From Phoronis australis (lineage: Eukaryota > Phoronida > Phoronidae), in the NCBI GenBank assembly GCA_002633005.1, contig NMRA01000209.1, positions 486,174-550,173 on the forward strand: a stretch of DNA of 64,000 nucleotides, read 5' to 3'. Made by a program: the position numbers and the translations under genes. This document shows, piece after piece, positions 56,690-64,000 of the stretch. Under the pieces are notes generated by a model. The model did not search any database and was not told the DNA's origin. It worked only from the letters and a program-made list of their open reading frames with translations. Within the stretch, counting starts at the first letter, position 1, and each line of letters begins with the position of its first letter.

Positions 56690-57379
56690 GTAAGTAGAGA
56701 AGCACTGCGAGTTTTGTTAGGAACAAATGTGTTTGACTTCAGGAAAATAATACAGCGCGCAGTGTCTGATCAAGAATATATAGTTTATGTATATTATTTT
56801 ATGAAAATTGACGTAAAATTAAAAAGGTCTCACATCGTGATTTCGAAAACCAGTCACAGAACTCGCCAGACTGACTCTTGGACTGTAATTTGCTGCATAC
56901 GACTGTTGTTCATTTTCCATAGACAAACAAGCGATCAGTTGGACTGGAGATATCTTTTTCATCAATGCCCGGTCATTGACAGGGATTTGAGGCTTTCAGC
57001 AAAAGACTAAGCCTTCTCTAAACAAGCATGTCATGTGTCCGAAAATAAGACATAAACGAAATTGTCCCAATTAAAACAAAATCAACATTTGTATTGATAG
57101 CCTGAATATCAACAATTGTTTTGATGGCCTGAATCAGCTTAGTGATGGCAGGCCCAGATTAAGACCGGGTTGGCCTTTTCAGTGTGGAAACATGTTCAGT
57201 TTCTTAAGGATGTCCTGGACAGTTTGTTCGAGCTCAGAAAGTATATTCTATCATAGCATGGACAGATCTAGGGACAAAAATAATTTTTCTTGTTCCTGAA
57301 ATTTTGCCTCATACATGTATGATTTGCATTGTACGGTTGATGATATAATAAAAATCATAATTGCTTTTCAGAAACTATA

Positions 57380-57604
57380 ATGAATCTGTCGACTATTCTC
57401 ATCTTCCTTGGCCTCCTGGTCGTTTCCCACTTCCCCGAGAACGCCGATGGCTTCCGTCTTCGAAGGGCTTTCCGCAGAGTTCGTGTTCGCATCCGCCTTC
57501 GTCGTTTGGCCAAACCGGCCTGTCTCGCTGGATGCAGTCTAATTACCAATGCGTGGGGCGCAGCCGCATGTCGTCTCGCGTGCAGCAGAGCAAAACGTGA
57601 CACG
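57380..57604 (+). CDS. Secreted arginine-rich double-CX3C peptide with EF-hands: signal and cationic exon
   Basis: The exon starts at 57,372 after AATTGCTTTTCAG and the ATG is at 57,380. Residues 5-18 are hydrophobic (TILIFLGLLVVSHF), a clear signal peptide. Cleavage is likely near residue 24, before FRLRR. Residues 25-42 are almost half arginine (FRLRRAFRRVRVRIRLRR). Four cysteines follow at 48, 52, 64 and 68 in a C-x3-C-x11-C-x3-C pattern, which could form a disulfide-pinned helical hairpin. The exon ends ...AKRDT|GTAAGA in phase 0. The product is presumably secreted; membrane binding or antimicrobial action is possible but unproven. The gene continues into EF-hand exons, so the mature form may be processed after the basic AKR site. 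I know similar secreted EF-hand proteins in marine invertebrates only vaguely and give no name. Confidence 0.82.
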
Positions 57605-57722
57605 GTAAGAGTCATTTGCTAAAGGGATTTTGCGAGAGCTGATGTAGCTGTGTAATGACTACTTTTTTAGAAACATGAATTGCGCGTGATCATAACTTGT
57701 AAACAATTTTGTTTTTCACAAG

Positions 57723-57799
57723 CCAATTTCAAGGATTGTTGCCAATTTCTATCAAACGAGCAAAGTTGGCGATGATGCTATTGACTGTGTGATCAACAG
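57723..57799 (+). CDS. Secreted EF-hand gene, linker exon
   Basis: After TTTGTTTTTCACAAG the exon reads PISRIVANFYQTSKVGDDAI, then DCVIN, and ends AACAG|GTGAGT. It enters in phase 0 from the previous exon and leaves two bases. It adds an amphipathic segment and a fifth cysteine. The next exon found (59,484) does not accept this phase without a stop, so a small exon between 57,802 and 59,483 is probably missed, or there is a frameshift. Confidence 0.68.
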
Positions 57800-59483
57800 G
57801 TGAGTTTCAGACGATCATACTGTACATGTATGCGCATTAGATCAATTATTTTTGACGTGTGCTCAGCGATGGCTTTCATTCAACAACTTCGACGTTGTCA
57901 CTTGGTGACTCGACAAATCTAGGTGGACCTTTATCAATTACCTACATATACTGAACCCTAAGTCATATCACCTTAACCAAATAGATCGATCGAAGAAAAA
58001 CACTTGCTACTAGGACATTGGAGAGCCTGTCTGTATTCATTGATTGGACTTTAGTTAGTCGACGGGCCGAATTAAGGTGCGAGCACTGATAAAGATTCAG
58101 CGTTTTGGAATATCCTTATCCACTGAATGAAATTCCCGTGCGCAGAAAGACTCTTTTGAGAACCTGTAACGATTCGTTGAAGAATGCAACGCGCATTTAC
58201 TTTCCATTACCCGACTATACTAAAACCGGAAGGTTATTACTGTACGTAGGACCTTCTTGACACGCGAATTTAGCCAAATATCTAGAAAACTATTCGGATT
58301 TTAACTCAGCACAAGTATACATTTTCCAAAACAACAAAGCCTGGATTTGTTCCTTTTTACCAAATTGCCACTACTTGGGTCACGTTAAATGTCTTTTTAG
58401 TAAAATTTAGCAAAAATGAAAGATACCTAATAACAAAACAACGATGTCAATAAAATAGTCAAAATTGATGTGAGGCAAATGTTCAAGACAAGATTGCAAA
58501 AAGGCCGTTTTGTATAATTTCCTAAAATAGAATAGTTAATGAAGTTATGATCATTGATGGTGTTATCATTATATCAATAACAGTCATAATAACACAAACA
58601 GGACAAGTAACAGTAGCCGAAATAGTAAGTCTGGGTAGGTCCATGTATAATTTTCAATTTAAAATTGAAGAACTTTTAAGGAACTTTGCGAGGATGAGAA
58701 TGCGCCTAACTTGGTCGAACTTCTTGCCTATAATAACTTGACCGTTTCATCGAACTTAACGTTGCTATATTTTTATTTTTAGTCGGAATTTAATGTGACT
58801 TTATTGCATCCAGCCGTTAAAAAGATACTAAACCGTGTTTTGATGATTTCAACCACTCCTTCGTTCTCTCACCTATTAATGTATCATTGATGTCTACCTT
58901 CAAAGTTAAGACAGGAATCACCTAAAAACTCATACTCCCTGTGTCACAGATGGACATTATGGTCCTTGGTGGGTGGTGTTTTACAACGGTTGCCGTATAA
59001 TTCGCTAAAACCCTAGGTCTCGCGTGCCTGTTTAGCAGACATTGAAAGGAGTTTTCAAATTCTACTCCCAAGTTTTGAGGGTTGTCCATGGTTACAGAGC
59101 ATTATTTTGTTTCAGAAAACTGGATGGGAAATTCGTTTTTAGTGTCTGTTAAAAAATCAAAATAAGGTTTGGATTACAATCGTTTATTTGTAAATGAACT
59201 GACATGTACAATGGTCGCGATTTCGACGACACACGTGAAGCCTTATCTGTCAAGTTTTTACCAAAATTGAAGTAATTTCTAATCAGAAGGAAATGCATCT
59301 TTATCCGCGGTTTCTGAATCAAAACTTCGTCGAATTGCGACATCAATTTATTTTGAAAACCACAGTTATGCATGTTATATCAGTAGATCGAAATGTCTTG
59401 TACTTGTAGAGTCCATCTAATAAAAAAACCGCAGGAGCTGTACACGGTTTGAGGGTAATGCATTTTTACACTTCTTTTTTCAG

Positions 59484-59691
59484 ACGTCACAGTTAGCTTT
59501 CCCCATTGAATTTGAGAAATACGATACCAACGGCGACCAAAAGATCAGTCAGGAAGAGTTTCTTGATGTCAGCCAACAGGCCAAAGAAAGTATTGCAGAG
59601 ATATTCCTTGTGGCGGACACCAATAAAGACACATTCTTGGACGAGAGCGAATTCTACACTGCGCCTTTAGAGTTTATTGCTGACGAAAAAG
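59484..59691 (+). CDS. Secreted EF-hand gene, paired EF-hand exon
   Basis: A strong acceptor (CACTTCTTTTTTCAG) opens 208 bases encoding two consecutive EF-hands. The first loop is DTNGDQKISQEE and the second DTNKDTFLDESE. Both have acidic or Asn ligands at positions 1, 3, 5 and 12, so both should bind calcium. About 24 residues separate the loops, as is usual for a pair. The exon ends GACGAAAAAG|GTTGGT, leaving one base, and joins in phase to the last exon. Read from its first base it is open throughout. Confidence 0.85.
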
Positions 59692-60352
59692 GTTGGTACA
59701 ATGTAGTTAATTGTATATTTCAGCCACTTCAGCTCTCATGAGAAGCTGCTAGTAATTTTGGCGTTGTGTCAGCAAGCCACTAGGATGCGAACGATTGGCC
59801 GGCCAACCGTGGTATTTCAAATAAATATCGCCGAAAGCAATAATGAAACTATCATCTGACAGCCGTGAACATGTGTTCATATGAAACTTCTTCGGTATTC
59901 TTTGTGTTGGACTAGGAACCAGATAGCTTACTGGTTCCTACTGTGGCATAAGTTGCTACACAAGTCTGTCTAGCAGCAACTGTCAACGCCTTTTAGCAAA
60001 TTGTTCATCGAAAATGACGTTCGCAGGGTGTTAGTTATCTTTTGTAGTCAAACTCTCACTTGCAACAGTGTGTGGGGTGGGGGGGGTATTTTCTACACAC
60101 TAATTAGACTTCAAAGACGCACGGTCTATGGTAATTATGAATGTACATGTCAATCATGGCACGTTGTTCATAAAATAGAGGCAGAATCGACAAGTTTCAT
60201 AACGTGAAATTTAAAACGTGCGGGGACTTCCATTTTAAAATCATATAAATGCAGGAATATTGCAGAACTACGAGTACGGACATCAGGACATAATTTTCAT
60301 GAAAGTTGACGTAATTTTTGTGATTAACTGCATCCGATTCATGTACTTTCAG

Positions 60353-60414
60353 ACACTCTCGATAAAATAGTGAACGACTCAGATTTCGACAACATGGAAT
60401 TAGACGATGCCTGA
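60353..60414 (+). CDS. Secreted EF-hand gene, last exon
   Basis: After ATGTACTTTCAG the split codon G|AC gives Asp, and the frame reads TLDKIVNDSDFDNMELDDA before TGA. The acidic DSDFDNMELDD stretch resembles a shortened EF-hand loop and gives the protein a very acidic end, in contrast to its highly basic start. Confidence 0.8.
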
Positions 60415-60986
60415 AACATGGGCGTGGTAATCGTCCTGCACAAGACAGTAACGATGCGTGGACAGCCAATATACAGATTATGCAGGCCTAACAACTAGTT
60501 CTTAAAGCAGTACTGTTCCACGACTATTTTTACTTTCTCCTGTCCATGCATTTCACAGTTCTATAAATCCCATAGGCTGCACTTGATTTACTTAGCCGGT
60601 ACTACCAGATCAACGGCCTAAGGCCTTTCCATTGAATCTGGATAACAACTCCCGGTTTGCAGATTGGAGATGTCTTGGTCAAAGTAATCTAGCGAAACGA
60701 TTGGTGTGCCGCAACAGCCTGTTGGGTTAGAAGGGACCATACATGTAATTCGGTCATATGAGGCAAGAGCAGACCACGGCAAACCCCAATGTTCACATTT
60801 ATCAGCAGGAATAATGTAGATTTAGATCAAACAATTGTTGCAAAATAGAAATTCAAGATCCTCTAGCGGCTGACAGGAAATCTTATTGGGGAAAAAAGTA
60901 TTTCTGTGAAATCTAGATGTGACCTGTATATATTTTTGAAAAAAAAATACTGCATGCAGTTAGTTTGTTGAGTTACTTTTGTATGT

Positions 60987-60992
60987 AATAAA
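60987..60992 (+). terminator. Polyadenylation signal of the secreted EF-hand gene
   Basis: AATAAA stands 573 bases after the stop codon on the plus strand, in an AT-rich stretch. Confidence 0.5.
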
Positions 60993-61622
60993 TTGTTGGA
61001 TTATATTTATTTTGCTGTTTCCTGTACACTTTCGCATACAGAAGAGCTTCATTACTGACATGCCCAGTGCTGAACACGCGCACTGTCTTTTCACGCACTC
61101 AGCTAAAAAGCAGAATAGCTGGAGGGTATATCAAACAGTCGCCACTCAAGGTTAGCAATGTCTTCTAATATTCACAAGAGTCTTTACAAGCAAAACTTTC
61201 CTAGATGCAAGAACTTCCCCAAGAAGCTCATGATCACGTGCTTTCTAACACTTGATGATATTTCTCGAAGCGAGACCTTGCGTTTCCGCGGGTTTCTGGA
61301 GTCTACTAAACGCAACCATGGTCAACATGCAAAACATTTAGTGTAATTCGACCCTCTTACACGTATATAACAGTATTACTGGGCACTCACAATCGAAATT
61401 CATCAGTTATTTGAAGCGAGGCACCTAAAATCATCATACTATTGCAAGTTTATGTAACAAGTCAGGGATTGTCCTTTCACCAATGTAAGTCAGAGGCTAA
61501 CAAGATCAAATAACTTTCAAACTAGTTATAAACTCATCATCCATAACAAAAATCAACGTTTGATATGAACCACTCATTGTAATCGAATTGTTCCTCAGTC
61601 TGGGCTTCCAAACAACTGACAG
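60993..61622. other. No supported gene
   Basis: A plus-strand frame from 61,158 lacks splice or motif support. Nothing else is recognised. Confidence 0.4.
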
Positions 61623-61760
61623 ATCCTTATCGCACGAGACGAGGGTCCACAAGTGGAGTTGTCACAGCTTGGTCACTTTCTACATGACTATGATCTTAAT
61701 AAACAAGTACCCACTGTCATGTCCTTTGAAGCTCAAAACCCAGTTACTGTTATCACTTGG
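61623..61760 (+). CDS. Isolated plus-strand exon, unrecognised
   Basis: The acceptor CTTCCAAACAACTGACAG and donor TGG|GTAAGG bound 138 bases (46 codons, phase 0 to 0). They read ILIARDEGPQVELSQLGHFL, then HDYDLNKQVPTVMSFEAQ. Composition is coding-like. No neighbouring exon joins in phase, so it may belong to a gene with very small exons, or to a decayed element. It faces the minus-strand gene at 62.3 kb. Confidence 0.42.
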
Positions 61761-62269
61761 GTAAGGAACAAGTTAATACCAATTTCAAAATGAAAAATGG
61801 ATTTCATCAAAAGACAATTTGCTTCTTCAATTAAGGTGGCTTATTACAGATTTAAAATGAAATAATCATTGGTCACTATTTTTAACCTTCAAAAGTTAGA
61901 AGACAGTTTGAAAATTATTTCCCAAGCCTGCTAAAATGGCAAGTGGACCAATGCTTTGACAACTGTTACAGTAGGAAAAGTCCTCAAAAAACACTATTTG
62001 CATAATGGTACAGGAAGGTGTCCAGTTTCAATAACACACCTATCACGCAGGTGCCAGTGGTGCATCAGCAAACGACAGGGACAGCATTTGGTGGAATCTT
62101 CAATTAGGACTTTGATACACTTTTCAGAGAAACTTTAACAAGATTATTAAACTTAGGTAAAGGCGCACTAATTAATTTCATAGTTTTTTATATTAATGCA
62201 GGGATGTCGACAGCACATTAAAATTATGTATACTGAATTGGAAATTATTTTTGGCACACAAACAGTCTG

Positions 62270-62924
62270 TCATCCATTACTATGTTCAATCTTTTTAATA
62301 TTCATGTACTTAAACTTCTTTGGGTTGATTCCATATGCCTTCAGCCTGTCTGACGATATAGTCTCCTTAACATCCAAATGTTTTTTCTTTCCTTTCCTTT
62401 TTCGCTTCCGTTTGCTCGACTCTTCAGGATTCACATCACCCGTTGTTTCACCCTTACTTTCCTTCAACTTTTCTCTCTCCTTCTGAACAATCATACCCCC
62501 AGTTTTGGCAACACTGCCATCGACATCACCATTTGGTTTCCGCTTTTTCCATTTGTCTGTCTTACAGTTTCCATCAGTTATAGAATCACTATCAACACTA
62601 CAACCCTCTTTCAACACACTGTCAACATCCCCGGTTAGTTTCCGTTGTTTCTTCTTTTTTCCATTATCACTTCCAGTAATTGTAGTATCACTGGCCAAAT
62701 TAGTGTTCTTTTGTGACAGAGCCCCAGAACCAGCATCTGAGTTTATTATTTTCTTCTTTTTGTCCACATTACTTCCATCATCCATAACTTGAGTGTGCTT
62801 GCAGTCTACACCATCCATGTTCAGGGCCTTGGCAGAGGTGACAGTTTCAGCAGGCTTCTTTCTCTTTCTCCTTTTCTTGCTCACACTTTGCTGAGGCTGG
62901 GCTTCAGTAGCTTCCTCCGCAGTC
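62270..62924 (-). CDS. Last exon of a lysine-rich, probably nucleolar protein
   Basis: A minus-strand acceptor TATCTCTGTTCTCAG precedes a 655-bp open exon ending in TGA. The peptide has many basic clusters (KKRRKRKKP, KKKQRK, KRKRKRKGKKKH) alternating with Ser/Asp-rich linkers. The motif TGDVD or NGDVD recurs three times in a loose repeat. The C-terminus is less repetitive and ends SSDRLKAYGINPKKFKYM, probably a conserved short motif. The pattern suits a nucleolar protein of ribosome biogenesis or a similar nuclear role; I cannot name it. An ATG upstream of the acceptor is in frame but lies in the pyrimidine tract, so the real start is more likely in earlier exons at higher coordinates. It enters with one leading base. 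Confidence 0.78.
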
Positions 62925-63485
62925 CTGAGAACAGAGATACTCAAAGATGGAATTGTTTTTCACAGAGTGAGGATTTATGTAACAAAAGTCCACTACTATT
63001 AAGTCTAAGTTTGGAAAACATGTCACCTAGGGCCCCAGCAGATGGATAATTACCAGCTGAGTTGTGGAACTCAAATATGCAGGAGCTGTCAACTCAGGCA
63101 TGGTCCACTTGAGGAAGTCAATGAGCTAATTTCAGTTCTATCCATCTGAGCTGGCTATAGACCCTATTCACGCCGACAGGAGGCGCATTCCAAAACGAGG
63201 CTCGCTACGATAGCTCTGTTAGCTTATCGGCATAGTTCTGTGTTTCAGACCGTGTTGTTCGGCGAACGGCTAGAAAAAATACGGACACGCAACTGTCTCC
63301 TTCACAATCTCTAAAGACGTTGAGATTCGGAAGCGTTGGGTCGTTTCCACGACGAAGCAAAATATGTCCATGTAAAATTTATAAATGCTTTCGAAAAGTT
63401 AGATCATATTTTGTCACATGTCGGTCAGTTGTTAAGCATCATAGTAACGACTGGAGAATGGGCCAGCCAGGCTGTGTTTTCATGA
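62925..63485. other. No resolved exon; possible upstream intron of the lysine-rich gene
   Basis: CpG is denser at 63,165-63,350, which may reflect a promoter or 5' exon of the minus-strand gene. A short ATG frame (MPELTAPAYL) near 63,100 ends at a GTAATT site, but its phase does not fit the next exon. Confidence 0.35.
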
Positions 63486-63779
63486 CTACGGATTTAGGGG
63501 GGGGGGGCATAGCCCCCCCTAAAATTGTATCAGATCCCATTTGTGAGTGTGGGTGCGAATTGCTGACTAGCACACGTGCACAACCAGGGCGGGTCTTGGT
63601 AGGTGAATAAACAACGCATAGGCGCTGAATGAACCCCGTTTACCGTTTTTTTTTAGTCAACAGGAAAGAAATCAAGACCTCTGTATCCCCAGAGTTTAGG
63701 CTGGGCACGCACATCTGCCAAAATACTGCTCATTACTGTGCCCTGCCCCCCCTAACTGAAATACCTGGATCCGCCCCTG
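63486..63779. mobile_element. CAG-GGCGGAT MITE, copy 4 with an insertion
   Basis: It begins ACGGATTTAGGGGGGG and ends AAATACCTGGATCCGCCCCTG without the last base. The usual interior (CAGATCCCATTTGTGAGTG, then AATACTGCTCATTACTGTG) is separated by about 130 extra bases (63,570-63,705). Confidence 0.8.
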
Positions 63780-64000
63780 CTACGGGTTGAAACATTATAA
63801 TTTTTCTTTCCAAAAAGGACTGGGCCCTCAATCCCTCAAATTTGGGGCCCAATATTGGCCCTATTCCCCTCTCAAACATATTGAAATATCACGCGAAATT
63901 CCCCCTACGAGGCATAAAAATTCCCCTAGTGAAAAATCTCTCTGAGTTCACATCACCTGTAACCACACAGGTGACAATTTTTAAGAGCACAAAAGGCTAC
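63780..64000. other. No supported feature
   Basis: C-rich and AT-rich sequence to the window end with nothing recognisable. Confidence 0.4.

Noticed and set aside
56612-57010. 132-codon plus-strand frame starting at the TATA-like motif
   Set aside because: It crosses the strong GTAAGT donor at 56,690 and its ATG overlaps the TATA motif. Better explained as a 5' exon plus intron.
57355-57615. Minus-strand 86-codon frame rich in Arg and His
   Set aside because: Shadow of the arginine-rich plus-strand exon.
62924-62944. ATG (MSISVL) as the start of the lysine-rich protein
   Set aside because: These codons coincide with the polypyrimidine tract and AG of a strong splice acceptor, so they are probably intronic.

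Overview
The window looks like eukaryotic nuclear DNA from a marine invertebrate. It is AT-rich, gene-poor and intron-rich, with short phase-compatible exons bounded by GT/AG sites. It carries dense non-autonomous DNA transposons, a Penelope-type reverse transcriptase fragment, several THAP-domain transposon fossils and very many ACATGTA-type motifs. A deuterostome such as amphioxus or an acorn worm, or a lophotrochozoan, would fit. The sequence does not decide between them. There is no bacterial operon structure, no rRNA, no intact tRNA and no CRISPR array. A 676-base assembly gap sits at 34,668-35,343.

Layout. 0-2 kb: end of a minus-strand gene whose last exon overlaps a 117-bp tandem duplication. 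4.3-5.7, 13.8-14.3 and 41.1-42.4 kb: three copies of a fold-back element carrying broken THAP reading frames. 8.5-9.9 kb: a terminal-inverted-repeat element built of ACTCGAG-like words. 11.0-11.7 kb: the last three exons of a plus-strand gene I do not recognise. 16.1-17.0 kb: a possible Myb/SANT-like exon pair, then a Penelope-like reverse transcriptase fragment. 20.0-21.6 kb: a decayed transposon-type gene. 26.3 to at least 48.0 kb (perhaps 53.2 kb): a large minus-strand gene whose exons join in phase and which includes a 22-bp microexon. Its introns have collected most of the repeats, among them a P-type element of about 2.7 kb with an 8-bp target duplication and a visible paralogous empty site. 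54.2-54.8 kb: a diverged tandem array. 56.6-61.0 kb: a plus-strand gene for a secreted, arginine-rich, four-cysteine peptide joined to a pair of EF-hands. 62.3-62.9 kb: last exon of a minus-strand lysine-rich, probably nucleolar protein.

Three things stand out. First, the secreted cationic double-CX3C plus EF-hand protein at 57.4-60.4 kb. Second, a duplicated first-exon-like sequence beginning MPCFPC (32.4 and 43.7 kb) whose two copies differ at five synonymous sites and one replacement site. Both copies end in the phase accepted by the next exon of the surrounding gene, so they could be repeat-borne alternative first exons. Third, the P-type element inserted in one copy of a duplicated sequence.

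Most exon calls rest on reading frame, splice-site quality and phase agreement only. No homology search was possible, and unrecognised genes are stated as such.
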